A stretch of 64,000 nucleotides of DNA from Pontibacillus salicampi (GTDB lineage Bacteria; Bacillota; Bacilli; Bacillales; BH030062): positions 62,001 to 126,000 of the forward strand of contig NZ_JBHLTP010000012.1 in NCBI RefSeq assembly GCF_042434395.1, in the 5' to 3' direction. The position numbers were made by a program, and so were the translations under genes. The notes beneath the pieces were generated by a model, which saw only the letters and a program-made list of their open reading frames with translations, was not told the origin of the DNA and ran no database searches. Shown in pieces: positions 1 to 9,386 of this stretch. The stretch's first letter is position 1. Each line of letters begins with the position of its first letter.

Positions 1-9
1 TGTATCGAA

Positions 10-1239
10 ATGGATTTAGAAAGAAAACATGTACAAACAAAGAAGAAAATAATCGTCCTAGGAGGAGATGGTTTCTGCGGTTGGCCAACCAGCCTTCATT
101 TATCAAATATGGGCCATGACGTAGTAATTATCGATAATCTGTCCAGACGTAATATCGATAATGAACTAGAGGCAGAATCGTTAACACCTATTCAGCCAAT
201 GGGTACTAGGCTGAAGGTATGGGAAGAGGTTGCAGGCAAGAAGATTGACTTCATTAATCTCGACATAGCTGAGGAATACGATGATTTGCTGAAAACGCTA
301 CATACAGAGAAACCAGATGTTATTGTTCATTTTGCTGAACAGCGTTCTGCACCTTATTCCATGAAATCTCCAAAACATAAGCGCTATACTGTTAACAATA
401 ATATTAATACAACTCATAATGTACTATGTGCGATAGCTGAATCTGGATTAGATATTCACCTTGTTCACCTGGGAACTATGGGTGTTTACGGATATGGTAC
501 TGCTGGAATGAAGATTCCAGAAGGATATCTGGATATTGAAGTGAAGACTGAAACTGGAGAGAGAATTGAACAACAAATTCTGTATCCAACTAATCCTGGT
601 TCCATTTATCATATGACGAAAACACAGGATCAATTATTATTCCATTACTATAATAAAAATGACGGTTTACGTATCACAGACCTTCATCAAGGTATCGTTT
701 GGGGTACCAATACGGAGGAGACTAAGTTGGATGAGAGACTAATCAACCGTTTTGATTATGACGGAGATTATGGCACTGTTCTAAACCGATTCTTGATGCA
801 GGCTGCGGTTGGTTATCCAATTACGGTTCATGGTACTGGCGGACAGACTAGGGCCTTTATCCATATTCAGGATACCGTCCGTTGTATTGAGCTAGCTATT
901 GAGAACCCTCCACAAATCGAAGAGCGTGTGATGATTTTTAATCAAATGACAGAGACACATCGTGTAAATGATCTCGCTAAACTCGTCAGTGAGTTATCAG
1001 GTGGGGAAATAGCCTATGTTTCGAATCCACGGAAAGAAGCGCCAGAGAATGATCTGCACGTTAAAAACGATCTCTTCTTATCCAAGGGTCTTAATCCGAC
1101 AACGCTAGAGGCAGGATTGTTACAGGAAGTGACAGAAGTAGCTCAGAAATATGCTTATCGTGCAGATTTTTCAAAAATTCCTGCAAAAAGCACATGGACA
1201 AAAGAGCAACAGCCTGGCATTCCTGAAGGAGAAGAATAG
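10..1239 (+). CDS. sqdB: UDP-sulfoquinovose synthase (SqdB/SQD1 family)
   Basis: A 409-residue NAD-dependent short-chain epimerase of the extended SDR fold. SqdB makes UDP-sulfoquinovose from UDP-glucose and sulfite, the head-group donor for sulfolipid. Seen: Rossmann motif GGDGFCG at residues 18-24, family signatures ESLTPI, HFAEQRSAPYSM and GTMGVYG, and the catalytic Tyr200-x3-Lys204 pair inside TNPGSIYHMTKTQ. Family identity is strong because these blocks are characteristic of SQD1 rather than of GalE. The frame is open to the left edge, so the true start could lie upstream of the window, and an operon partner could be there. An SqdX-like glycosyltransferase lies 53 kb away at 53978-55108. 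Confidence 0.85.
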   Translation: MDLERKHVQTKKKIIVLGGDGFCGWPTSLHLSNMGHDVVIIDNLSRRNIDNELEAESLTPIQPMGTRLKVWEEVAGKKIDFINLDIAEEYDDLLKTLHTEKPDVIVHFAEQRSAPYSMKSPKHKRYTVNNNINTTHNVLCAIAESGLDIHLVHLGTMGVYGYGTAGMKIPEGYLDIEVKTETGERIEQQILYPTNPGSIYHMTKTQDQLLFHYYNKNDGLRITDLHQGIVWGTNTEETKLDERLINRFDYDGDYGTVLNRFLMQAAVGYPITVHGTGGQTRAFIHIQDTVRCIELAIENPPQIEERVMIFNQMTETHRVNDLAKLVSELSGGEIAYVSNPRKEAPENDLHVKNDLFLSKGLNPTTLEAGLLQEVTEVAQKYAYRADFSKIPAKSTWTKEQQPGIPEGEE

Positions 1240-1260
1240 TTATATATTTATTTCACTAAA

Positions 1261-1294
1261 AGAAGCATCCAGATGGATAGGATGCTTCTTTTTT
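1261..1294 (+). terminator. Rho-independent terminator after sqdB
   Basis: Arms AGAAGCATCC (1261-1270) and GGATGCTTCT (1280-1289) form a perfect 10-bp stem with a 9-base loop, followed by a T run. It lies 22 bases after the sqdB stop codon. Confidence 0.85.
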
Positions 1295-1458
1295 GTGTAA
1301 AACTCTACTCAATAAATAAGGGAGGGTACCTGTAATTTCATCCCACTTCATGTACAATCGTCTACTATTCATACATCATAATGTAATGATTTTGGCTTGA
1401 TCACATTGGTCTTTAAAGAATCTTTGTGTAAAAAATGATAATTACAGTCTGCTAGATA

Positions 1459-2703
1459 CTAGTTTGCAGGCAAATTATATAGCTTAGAGGCAATTTCTCG
1501 ATAGTAAGCATTAATATCGCTCCATCCCACACTATCAGCTACATCGATTCCTACAAAATCAAGATGATCCCACCTTCGCTGCGTAGGGTTAACATTCCAA
1601 ACTCCTTTAGTTGGCTGGTTACTTATATTCTTGGTGGATGGATGACCAAGTGGATGCTGAGAGGATGGAACACTGACTAATCCATCGTTTGCATACCATG
1701 ATTGATCTATTCCAAATGCAGAATTGCTATACCGTCCTACATAAAACCCCGTCGAGTAAAAAATAGGATTCATCGTTACAATTGGAAGTCTATATTCTGT
1801 AAACACAGAAGGGTTAGTGGCGTCACCAGTATAGGAGAAATAATAGATATCTTCATAGGTGTGTATTTGTTGATTTAACTCTTTGGCCCCTTCTAGAGAC
1901 AAATCATATTGGGCTGTATCCTCTGTTTCCCAGAATGGATGGTGGAACAAGCGGTCCATATAGGAGAATGCAGATTCATTCGTTTTCTTTTTCAGTCCCC
2001 AATGATCTAAATCAAAATCATAATTGATCTGCTCGCCGGTATGGGATTCTGCTAAAGTAATGTATTTCCATACCAATCCTTTTAGAAATGGTATAAAGTC
2101 CTCTGATTGATTAGAGACCGGGGAACCATTATGGGGAGTAGCTATGGTTGTCACACTATGAACCCAGCTTTGGTCTCCTTCAAAGAGCGGAGAGATAGGT
2201 TCTTCAGATGGGTGATTAGCATGATAGTCTTTCTCCTCCTTACTGCCGCTTTTCAGCATCTCCACTAACATTCTGGCAGTTTGTCCGCCCATACTATGTC
2301 CTACTAAGTGAACCTTGTTACCTGCACCAGCATGCTGTTCCACACCAGGATAGGTATCACCAAATCGGCTGTGGTTGTGCTTAGCGGCATGAGCAGCACC
2401 ATAATCTACTGTACCCCCCTTGATAAATGCATATAATTCCGCAGCACGATCCCTGTTACTAGAAAGTGGCCCCATAGAAGCAACATACGTTTCATACCCA
2501 TTTCGATTCAACTGACCCTCCACGTCATTTATACCGCCCCAATAATAGAAATTCTTCATTTCTTCTTTCCCCCATCCGGCTACTCCGTGAACGAGAATGA
2601 TGGGGTAATCGTTGTTTGCAGCCGCGTATGTAACCGCTTTCCTTTCTTGTGACATAAAAACAAAGAAAAATAATACCAAACAGACACTTACTAAACCTTT
2701 CAT
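1459..2703 (-). CDS. Secreted lipase, Geobacillus/staphylococcal type (family I.5/I.6)
   Basis: A 414-residue alpha/beta hydrolase that would hydrolyse triacylglycerols outside the cell. Residues 1-28 form a short positively charged start, a hydrophobic core and an AxA-like region, a Sec signal peptide. The oxyanion region is PIILVHGVAGW (34-44); the nucleophile is Ser137 in GHSMGG. Later blocks DGLVSVPSSQHP and RRWDHLDFVG supply the acid and the catalytic histidine as in this family. Length fits mature lipases of about 390 residues. The start has GGAGAG upstream. The gene is alone and convergent with sqdB. Confident on family; substrate chain-length preference is unknown. Confidence 0.88.
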   Translation of the reverse strand: MKGLVSVCLVLFFFVFMSQERKAVTYAAANNDYPIILVHGVAGWGKEEMKNFYYWGGINDVEGQLNRNGYETYVASMGPLSSNRDRAAELYAFIKGGTVDYGAAHAAKHNHSRFGDTYPGVEQHAGAGNKVHLVGHSMGGQTARMLVEMLKSGSKEEKDYHANHPSEEPISPLFEGDQSWVHSVTTIATPHNGSPVSNQSEDFIPFLKGLVWKYITLAESHTGEQINYDFDLDHWGLKKKTNESAFSYMDRLFHHPFWETEDTAQYDLSLEGAKELNQQIHTYEDIYYFSYTGDATNPSVFTEYRLPIVTMNPIFYSTGFYVGRYSNSAFGIDQSWYANDGLVSVPSSQHPLGHPSTKNISNQPTKGVWNVNPTQRRWDHLDFVGIDVADSVGWSDINAYYREIASKLYNLPAN

Positions 2704-3394
2704 GATATAACACTCTCCTATTAAGAATTTTCTGACTATTACAATATGTAATCATATAGAAAATAAGAGAGTGCTCCAATAGGTAAATAGATTGGTTTAC
2801 TACTTCCTATTTTCGCTTAGAGAAGGAATGGGTTGAAATACCCACCATCGAATAGAAGCGCTTGTACACCATTGGAAAGCTATCATGTTAGAGTCCTAAT
2901 GATAAGAGAGGCCTTGCGTTTAGAACAAGAGTGTAGCCTACCCTGCCATGTGGTGCATATGAAGATAAACACATGCAAGAGCTGAAATATTAGTGAAGAC
3001 ATGACTGATATGTTAATCCTCTTCATACCGTTGTTAAATATCCCCCTCAAAAGGGATTTGCCATTGTTTCTTTCATAGAGAAGGAGGTTGACATTTGGCA
3101 TAGTAATGGGGGGGTGCTTTTGATTATGAAGGCCCGCGCCATTTCACCTATTTATATCTTTACAATGTAGCTAAATTAGCCTCATATTAATGGTGAGTTT
3201 ATAAATTTTTTTCTGAGAACGGCTACAAGAAGCGTTCGATTTACTGAAAACGTATGCTCATTTTTACGGACCACTGCAGTTTCAAGAAAAAGCAGGGTGA
3301 AATAATTTCTGTTGAATAGAGAACTGGATGGTAAGCGAGAAGAATTTCCTTTATAATGGGAAAGAAATCAACAACAGGAAATGGGAGTGCTTCT
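2704..3394. other. Intergenic region, no supported gene
   Basis: About 690 bases between the divergent lipase and deaminase genes. Reading frames here are short and lack credible ribosome binding sites. Part of it (about 2860-3110) has the look of leftover mobile-element flank, but no transposase motif is visible, so no call is made. Confidence 0.4.
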
Positions 3395-3853
3395 ATGACG
3401 TACAACGATGAATATTTCATGAAAATAGCAATTGAACAGGCTTCAAAATCAAGAGCAGAAGGAAACGAACCTTTCGGTGCCATTTTGGTCAAAGATAAAA
3501 AGATTGTAAAAATAGCCGAGAACAAAGTACATACCCACTCTGACCCTACTTATCATGCTGAAATAGGGTTGATTAGAGATTTTTGTTCAGAAAATCAGCT
3601 ATTTGATTTAGGAGATTATACTTTATATACGAGCTGCGAACCTTGCGTGATGTGCTCTGGTGCAATGGTTTGGTCTAATCTTGGTAAAATGGTATATAGC
3701 GTTACACACGACCAACTAGCACATATTGCAGGGGATAACATAATGATCCCATGTCTAGAGGTATTTGAAAAGAGCCCGCTAAAGCCTTCCGTTGTCCAAC
3801 AAGTATTAAATGAAGAAGGCTTAAAGGTATTCGATGGTTACACGTTTGGATAA
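3395..3853 (+). CDS. Nucleoside/nucleobase deaminase, cytidine deaminase-like fold
   Basis: A 152-residue zinc deaminase of the CMP/dCMP-guanine deaminase superfamily. Zinc and proton-shuttle residues are visible: His54 and Glu56 in YHAEIGLIRD, and Cys84 and Cys87 in SCEPCVMC. The length and the DPTYHAE context resemble Bacillus guanine deaminase GuaD more than tRNA-editing TadA, which normally carries a more basic C-terminus. I start at the ATG with GGGAG eight bases upstream; a 13-codon longer frame exists but has no better binding site. Substrate (guanine, cytosine or a nucleoside) cannot be fixed from sequence. Single-gene unit ending at a strong hairpin. Confidence 0.8.
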   Translation: MTYNDEYFMKIAIEQASKSRAEGNEPFGAILVKDKKIVKIAENKVHTHSDPTYHAEIGLIRDFCSENQLFDLGDYTLYTSCEPCVMCSGAMVWSNLGKMVYSVTHDQLAHIAGDNIMIPCLEVFEKSPLKPSVVQQVLNEEGLKVFDGYTFG

Positions 3854-3861
3854 ATAGAATG

Positions 3862-3906
3862 ATAACAAATAGCCCCTGGCATGTTTAGCCAGGGGCTATT
3901 TGTTAT
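3862..3906 (+). terminator. Long perfect inverted repeat, probable terminator
   Basis: A 19-bp perfect stem (3862-3880 with 3888-3906, ending in GCCCCTGGC/GCCAGGGGC) and a 7-base loop directly behind the deaminase stop. The tail is only moderately T-rich. It could work for both strands. Confidence 0.7.
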
Positions 3907-4038
3907 GTTATGACTTTATCCAAGCGAAATGTAGATAAGGTTCACAAAAGAAATGTACACAAGAAAGGGATTTATTAGTAAATGTGGAAGTCATATATTG
4001 TAAGCAGTTTACTATATAACAAAGGGAGGGACTTGGTT

Positions 4039-4641
4039 ATGAAGCTGATTCGTTTATCACTTATGTTAGCATTCATTTTATGGATCATGGCAGGGTGTAG
4101 TATATCTACAGATGATAACATTACTATTGAAGCTCGCCCAGATTCTACTTATTCTAATACCTTTAACGAATTATCTCTTGGACCGTTGTTTGATTTTCAT
4201 TTCACTTTACCTAATGCAGACCAGAGGTGGGTTAGGCTCTGGGTGGAGAGCTATAAAGATGGAGTGAAGGAAGAAGAGCCTTTATCAGAGCTTTCCTACG
4301 GGTTGAGTCATAACGAATCAGAACAAGGCCATCTAGGCTTTGGTATCATTAACACGAATGAAGGGAATACCTTGTTCTTTCTATACGGACCAGAGACTAG
4401 GTCTGCACCTGAGAGAGTTCCTGCTAACGCAGTCACCATGGATGGCATGGGTAGCTGGCGCTATGCGAATAAGGAAGATCCCATGGAACTAGAAATCGGC
4501 GAAACAGAAATATTAGCCGTTTATCGTAAGGCTGAAAATGCTATGAGAAATTTTGATTTTCGGGAGAAGGAGCAGCTAGAGCAGCTACTCGAGGAAGACA
4601 GTGCTAATCTACTGTTAAAAATAAGGGTGGAAGAAAGGTGA
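4039..4641 (+). CDS. Lipoprotein of unknown function
   Basis: A 200-residue predicted lipoprotein. Residues 1-20 (MKLIRLSL, a hydrophobic stretch, then IMAGC) form a lipoprotein signal peptide with the lipidated Cys20, so it should sit on the outer face of the cytoplasmic membrane. The start has AGGGAGG nine bases upstream. The remaining domain is acidic, with no catalytic motif I recognise; the C-terminal 40 residues are rich in Glu and Leu and may be helical. It is followed after 21 bases by a small membrane protein gene in the same direction, so the two may be cotranscribed. Confidence 0.65.
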   Translation: MKLIRLSLMLAFILWIMAGCSISTDDNITIEARPDSTYSNTFNELSLGPLFDFHFTLPNADQRWVRLWVESYKDGVKEEEPLSELSYGLSHNESEQGHLGFGIINTNEGNTLFFLYGPETRSAPERVPANAVTMDGMGSWRYANKEDPMELEIGETEILAVYRKAENAMRNFDFREKEQLEQLLEEDSANLLLKIRVEER

Positions 4642-4662
4642 GACTAGTAAGCAAGGTAAGGT

Positions 4663-4920
4663 ATGAACACTGTGTACGAAAGGGTTGAATTGGCAATGTA
4701 CCATGATAATAAAGAAAAGGAAATGCCAGACAACAGTCGAGAGCGGTTAAGACAAAAAGAAAGAAACAATAATGCTGCCAGTAATGTAACAGATGGATTC
4801 CATCGGTCCAGTAACGGCAGTCTCGTGGATTTAGTAGGAGGCTTAGGGTGGAAGGGTACAGGAATAGTACTGCTTGTTGCTATAATCGGGTTTGTAATCT
4901 ACTCCTTGTTCTTTAGCTAA
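4663..4920 (+). CDS. Small C-terminally anchored membrane protein (DUF6366-like)
   Basis: An 85-residue protein with a charged N-terminal half (SRERLRQKERNNN), a Gly-rich linker (LVDLVGGLGWKGTG) and one C-terminal transmembrane helix (residues about 67-84). The pattern resembles the small Firmicute family DUF6366; this is from memory and not certain. In-frame ATGs at 4699 and 4723 are possible alternative starts, and none of the three has a strong ribosome binding site. No function is assigned. Confidence 0.55.
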   Translation: MNTVYERVELAMYHDNKEKEMPDNSRERLRQKERNNNAASNVTDGFHRSSNGSLVDLVGGLGWKGTGIVLLVAIIGFVIYSLFFS

Positions 4921-5125
4921 TAATTATTAACAAAGAAGAAGGGGTTTAAAGCAAAGGAACCCTCAAGCCCCCTTACCAATACAAAAATAGATGCAGCACA
5001 CTACTGCAAACTATTAAACTCCGTAAAGACAGAATTAGTCTAACAAAAGCGGCCACTATATCTCCAATCTTCTATTTTCCATTATGTTACATATACATAA
5101 ATGGAAAAGAGAGGAGGAATCCACG

Positions 5126-6595
5126 TTGAATAGCTCCACAAACCAACACCTAGATTATCCAGAGGGAATGCTACATATCATTCAACACGGCTTAACATAT
5201 AAATCATCACCAAAAAAGGTGCTCATTATTGGGGGTGGAATGTCTGGACTGGTTTCGGCATCATTACTGAAGCAAGCTGGACATCAGGTAACAATATTAG
5301 AGGGTAATATTCGTATTGGGGGAAGAGTATATACGGTCAGAAACCCTTTCACATCAGGGAATTATCTGGATGTAGGAGCTATGAGAATTCCTGATACACA
5401 TCCGTTAGTATTCGAATATATAAGACGTTTTCAATTACCGCTCAACCACTTCCTTAACTCTACGCCTGTAGATTTAATCTACGTAAATAACATATTAACT
5501 ACAAGACAAGAATACGAGAGAAATCCAGATATTTTAGAATTTCCCGTAAATGACAATGAGAAGGGAAAGACTGCTACAGAGCTTTTTCTAGAAGCTACTC
5601 AGCCATTTCTCGATCTTTATGCCAACAGTACTACTAAAGAACAAGAAAAACTAAGAGAACAATTCTCTGAATATTCAATGGGGGAATATCTCGAATATAA
5701 TCCGCTCGGAAAACCGTTATCAAAAAATGCTATAAGAAGTATTGGTGTAATGCTTGGACTTGAGGGGTTTCCAGAATTCTCGTTCGTGGACATTCTGACT
5801 GACATTATCTTTCCGATATTCAGTAAACAAGTAAAATTCTTTGAAATTGAAGGAGGGAATGATCGGTTACCTTTATCATTCCAAAACCAACTGGGATCTG
5901 ATATTCGTTTGAACCGTAAAGTGGACAAAATCTATCAGAACAAAGATAGTGTACACATTCAAGCGAAAGATCTAATTTCAGGAAGGTGGCATCATTATGA
6001 AGGGGATTATGCCATCATCACAATCCCGTTTCCCGTTTTTCAGCTTATAGATGTCTATCCTTATCGTTCCATTTCATTTGATAAATGGCAGATTATTAGA
6101 GAACTTGTTAACCTTCCTGCCATAAAAGTTGGCATAGAATTTAAAAGCCGCTTTTGGGAAAAAGCAAGAGTAGGGAATGCTATAACAGATTTTCCTTCCC
6201 GTTTTTCCTATATCCCCAGTCATGGGCTTGGAACAAATGGAGCAGCAGTATTATTAGCAAGTTATAGCTGGGGACAAGATGCTATTATTTGGGGAAGCTT
6301 ACCCAAAAAGGAATTAGTCCGAGAGCTGTTAGATGATTTAGCCAGAATATATGGTACCGTTGTATATACCCAATACATGAATGCATTCGCCTATAATTGG
6401 ATGGATAATCCATTTTCTGCAGGGGCTTTTACATTGTTTCTTCCAGGTCAAGGAAGGGATTTCTCAGATGTGATAAAACGACCAGAAGGCAGACTCCATT
6501 TTGCAGGGGAGCACACATCCTCATTCCACGGTTGGATAGAGGGTGCCATTGAATCGGGGGTAAGGACTGCCTATGAAATAAATATACGAAAGTAG
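5126..6595 (+). CDS. Flavin amine oxidase (L-amino-acid/monoamine oxidase family, YobN-like)
   Basis: A 489-residue FAD enzyme expected to oxidise primary amines or L-amino acids to imines, releasing hydrogen peroxide. The N-terminal dinucleotide motif is VLIIGGGMSGL with a following glutamate (LEGN) for the ribose, then RIGGRVYT, a classic amine-oxidase block. The C-terminal FAD-covering block reads FAGEHTSSFHGWIEGAIESG. No secretion signal is evident. I place the start at a TTG with GAGGAGG eight bases upstream; a longer frame begins at 5084 but lacks a binding site. Substrate unknown; B. subtilis YobN is the closest type I can name. Confidence 0.82.
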   Translation: MNSSTNQHLDYPEGMLHIIQHGLTYKSSPKKVLIIGGGMSGLVSASLLKQAGHQVTILEGNIRIGGRVYTVRNPFTSGNYLDVGAMRIPDTHPLVFEYIRRFQLPLNHFLNSTPVDLIYVNNILTTRQEYERNPDILEFPVNDNEKGKTATELFLEATQPFLDLYANSTTKEQEKLREQFSEYSMGEYLEYNPLGKPLSKNAIRSIGVMLGLEGFPEFSFVDILTDIIFPIFSKQVKFFEIEGGNDRLPLSFQNQLGSDIRLNRKVDKIYQNKDSVHIQAKDLISGRWHHYEGDYAIITIPFPVFQLIDVYPYRSISFDKWQIIRELVNLPAIKVGIEFKSRFWEKARVGNAITDFPSRFSYIPSHGLGTNGAAVLLASYSWGQDAIIWGSLPKKELVRELLDDLARIYGTVVYTQYMNAFAYNWMDNPFSAGAFTLFLPGQGRDFSDVIKRPEGRLHFAGEHTSSFHGWIEGAIESGVRTAYEINIRK

Positions 6596-6731
6596 GGTTG
6601 TTCCGCTAAAATCGTTATATCCATTAGCAACACCGTCCTTTCCCACGTTGTAGGGGGAAAGAGGAGTGGAAGCATACAGTAAAATCAATTACAGCATGAA
6701 AAGAGCCATATTATAAAGGAGGTGGAATGTT

Positions 6732-7142
6732 ATGAATTCTTTTTTGAAAAGGATAGGCACCGCTTATTTACCAGTATCAAACGTAGGAGCATCATCAAAA
6801 TGGTATCAAGAACATTTAGATGCCATCGAAAATTTCCGTTCAGATGATAAAGCAATTCTTGCCTTCGCAAATCAGAGTTTCTTTCTCATAAAATCTCAAG
6901 AAGGACAGAACTTACAATTTCTCGATAACAGTGGAAAGCAACATTGTCCATTCACCTTTGAGGTAGATGGAATGGATCAACTAAGAAAGTTTCACCATTA
7001 TCTAATAAATGCAGGTATATCAGTAGGAAAAATAGAAGACCGAGGGCATCCTGGCTATAATTTTGTATTTTATGATCCAGACGGAAATGCTTTTGACGTT
7101 TGGAGTGAATTAAGTCCAGATTTTAATATGCGTTATGATTGA
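6732..7142 (+). CDS. VOC-superfamily (glyoxalase/bleomycin-resistance-like) protein
   Basis: A 136-residue protein with one VOC fold made of two beta-alpha-beta3 modules. Seen: N-terminal TAYLPVSNVGASSKWYQEHL, typical of the first module, and C-terminal FVFYDPDGNAFDVW, the standard final strand where the Glu/Asp metal ligand lies. It has a strong ribosome binding site (AAAGGAGG). It is separate from neighbours and gives no pathway clue; members act in metal-dependent isomerisation, dioxygenation or antibiotic sequestration. Confidence 0.78.
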   Translation: MNSFLKRIGTAYLPVSNVGASSKWYQEHLDAIENFRSDDKAILAFANQSFFLIKSQEGQNLQFLDNSGKQHCPFTFEVDGMDQLRKFHHYLINAGISVGKIEDRGHPGYNFVFYDPDGNAFDVWSELSPDFNMRYD

Positions 7143-7499
7143 TAATAGTCTTTCTGATTTAATTGAATATATTTACTAGATTTCTTTATACATAAAATTA
7201 TATGGTGTTTTTTGTACAATATTAATTTGCCTCATTATCCTTCCAATAGTATTGGGTATAAGAAAAAGTTGCATTAGATGATGATAATGTACTTGAGAAA
7301 TAATCATGATAAAGTACTACACAAGTGGAATGATGATGATGGTAAACACGTCTTTCTCCAAAACGAACTCTATTATACTCCATAGTATATAATGAGTTTA
7401 TAGAGTATATTTTTTAAAGGAATATACTTATTCTATTGAAATGAAGTAGAGAGGATAGGAGAGAAATTATTTAATATAAAAATAACAGGTGATGATAAG
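7143..7499. other. AT-rich intergenic region
   Basis: About 357 bases with no supported gene. It contains AT-rich dyads around 7370-7420 and, near its end, the AGGTGAT binding site of the following acetyltransferase gene. No clear promoter hexamers. Confidence 0.4.
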
Positions 7500-8009
7500 A
7501 TGGACATTACAGTTGATTCTTTAACGTACGAAGACAGTAAACCATTATTTGATTTTGAATATAATAATCGCGCTTATTTTGAGAAGATGGTCCCTAGTCG
7601 CGGAAATACTTACTATCAATATGAGACCTTTCTAAAGCAGCAAATAGCTATATTGCATGAACAAGAGCAAGGAATAGCTTATTTCTATTTAATTAAGGAT
7701 AGAGGAGGTAACATTTTAGGCAGGATGAACTTAGTGAACATTGACCGAATTCACCATACAGGATACATAGGCTATAGAATGGGAGAGGAGCATACAGGGC
7801 AAGGGGTTGCGCAGAAAGCCTTACTTCTATTCATGAATACAATAAAACATAAAGGGATCTCCTTGGTCTATGCAAAGACTACTACTAATAATATAGCTTC
7901 CCAGAGGATCTTAGAGAAAAATGATTTTAGTAAAGTGGAACATAACGATGAGAGATTTGAAATGAATGGCGAAGCTGTAAAGTTCGTTCACTATAAACGC
8001 TATTTATAA
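7500..8009 (+). CDS. GNAT acetyltransferase, RimJ/RimL type
   Basis: A 169-residue GCN5-related N-acetyltransferase. The acetyl-CoA loop is GYRMGEEHTGQGVAQKAL, with the RimJ/RimL-like pattern of GYxMxxEHxGxGxAxxAL, then the distal block TTTNNIASQRILEKNDF. Such proteins acetylate N-termini, amino acids or drugs; the target is unknown. ATG start with AGGTGAT seven bases upstream. It opens a run of small plus-strand genes (a remnant, a second GNAT, a GyrI-like protein) that may be read together. Confidence 0.8.
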   Translation: MDITVDSLTYEDSKPLFDFEYNNRAYFEKMVPSRGNTYYQYETFLKQQIAILHEQEQGIAYFYLIKDRGGNILGRMNLVNIDRIHHTGYIGYRMGEEHTGQGVAQKALLLFMNTIKHKGISLVYAKTTTNNIASQRILEKNDFSKVEHNDERFEMNGEAVKFVHYKRYL

Positions 8010-8039
8010 CACAAAACACTAACGATTTAGGAGGAAAAC

Positions 8040-8255
8040 ATGGAGGATAAGGATAATGTATTTGAAAAGCTGGCTAAACAATATGACTCAGAAGAGAGAG
8101 TTGAATTAGCACAAAGGTCAAGCTTAATCGAAATAGGGTTTAACTCTACCAGAAGAATCAAGATGCCTCCATGTTTATATCAAGCAGTCTTAAGGGATAA
8201 GGTAAGTAAAATTACAATACTGAAAGAACGGGGGGTACACTTCTCCTTGGTATAA
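8040..8255 (+). pseudogene. Truncated class I methyltransferase remnant
   Basis: A 71-codon frame with a good binding site (GGAGGAAAAC). The first 25 residues (MEDKDNVFEKLAKQYDSEER, then VELAQ) look like the extreme N-terminus of SAM-dependent methyltransferases of about 200 residues, but the glycine-rich SAM motif that should follow is missing and the remaining 45 residues match nothing I know. Interpretation: a methyltransferase gene that lost most of its body by deletion. An independent small protein is possible. Confidence 0.45.
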
Positions 8256-8270
8256 TAGGAACAAGGAGAA
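8241..8270 (+). promoter_or_regulatory. Hairpin covering the ribosome binding site of the next gene
   Basis: TTCTCCTTG (8241-8249) is perfectly complementary to CAAGGAGAA (8262-8270), loop 12 bases. The right arm contains the AAGGAG binding site of the acetyltransferase gene starting at 8275, so a closed stem would hide it. The left arm is at the end of the preceding reading frame, so translation of that frame would open it. Confidence 0.5.
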
Positions 8271-8274
8271 AAAC

Positions 8275-8841
8275 ATGATGCATATCAAGTATGACATAGT
8301 TACAGAGGACAATATAGATTTCTTAGAGGAATTATGCAATAAATTAATGACATTCCAAGCAGACCATGCAACTATACGCCCTGATATATTGGCTAGCATG
8401 GATTTCAATAACAGATTGAAAATAGATTATGAGAACAGCACAAGGAAGCATATGGTAGTAGCATTTGATAAAGAAATGCCGGTTGGGTTTGCTTTTGCCA
8501 CAATCGGATTGGTAACAGAGAAAAATAAACAAGTTAGACCTCCTTGGGCAGAGCAACTGGAAGGGATTGGGTTCTATCCAGAAACCTATAAAGTACCGAA
8601 AACTATAGGAACTTTCAAATTGCTATACGTAGATGCTAATTATAGAACGCATCATATTGGAGACCGTTTAACCCGTATGATTATGAAGTGGCTAAACAGC
8701 CATAACGATGTAGAGGATTTATGGGTTTATGTAGCAAACGGCAATGAGACAGTAGGAAAGTTTTATGAAAAACATGGTTTTCTATACAATCACAGTGTTT
8801 TTAATGGTTTCATTGACGCGTATCGCCTACAAAAGGGATAA
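8275..8841 (+). CDS. GNAT acetyltransferase
   Basis: A 188-residue acetyltransferase. Motif A appears as FKLLYVDANYRTHHIGDRLT, near the usual position, although the canonical RGxGxG is altered to THHIGD; motif B is seen at VANGNETVGKFYEKHGF. Two adjacent ATGs (8275, 8278) both fit the AAGGAG site at 8263-8268. Its binding site is inside a perfect 9-bp stem with the end of the preceding frame, suggesting translational coupling. Substrate unknown. Confidence 0.75.
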   Translation: MMHIKYDIVTEDNIDFLEELCNKLMTFQADHATIRPDILASMDFNNRLKIDYENSTRKHMVVAFDKEMPVGFAFATIGLVTEKNKQVRPPWAEQLEGIGFYPETYKVPKTIGTFKLLYVDANYRTHHIGDRLTRMIMKWLNSHNDVEDLWVYVANGNETVGKFYEKHGFLYNHSVFNGFIDAYRLQKG

Positions 8842-8900
8842 GCCAATGAAAATAACTACTAAAATGAATAGTAACCATACAAATAGGGAGGCATGAGGAT

Positions 8901-9386
8901 ATGCATCAGAAAATGGAAAGAGGGAAGTCTATTAAACATTTTGGAAAAGTACAATTAGTAGGCTTTAGAGTACTTTGCGATGGGGAAAAATATATCGAAG
9001 AAATCCCAAAAGCTGCTTCGGAGTTAAAAGAAAGAACAACAGAAATTAGTAATATCGTACACCCTGTTCAACAAATAGGAGCATTCATTGTTGATACCCC
9101 CACACCAGATAAAGATGGATATTGGATTGGGGTTCCAGTCAGCAAATATGATAATATCCCTTCTAATATGATAACCTTAACCATTCCATCACAAAAGTAT
9201 GCATCTATACTACACAAAGGACCAAACAATCAGATACAATCCAGCTATGCAGAATTACATAAATGGATGGAATGTAATGAGTATCCCCGTTCTAATCATA
9301 GTTGGAATATAGAACTGTACCAAGAAAATAACGACCCCGCACATACTTCAAATGTTCATGTAGAGTTATGCGACTCTATGATGTAA
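8901..9386 (+). CDS. GyrI-like/effector-binding domain protein
   Basis: A 161-residue stand-alone small-molecule-binding domain of the GyrI/SOUL-like superfamily (the effector domain of BmrR- and Rob-type regulators) without a DNA-binding part. Indicators: the N-terminal VQLVGFRVLC strand, the mid block YWIGVPVSKYDNIPSNMI, the typical protection strand ITLTIPSQKYASILHKGP, and the late WNIELYQ. Binding site AGGGAGG. Such proteins may bind or hydrolyse amphiphilic compounds; the ligand is unknown. Confidence 0.7.
   Translation: MHQKMERGKSIKHFGKVQLVGFRVLCDGEKYIEEIPKAASELKERTTEISNIVHPVQQIGAFIVDTPTPDKDGYWIGVPVSKYDNIPSNMITLTIPSQKYASILHKGPNNQIQSSYAELHKWMECNEYPRSNHSWNIELYQENNDPAHTSNVHVELCDSMM

Noticed and set aside
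2883..3101. Minus-strand 72-codon frame
   Set aside because: No binding site, cysteine and serine-rich composition without family character, in a region with no coding signal; possibly flank of an old mobile element but not provable.
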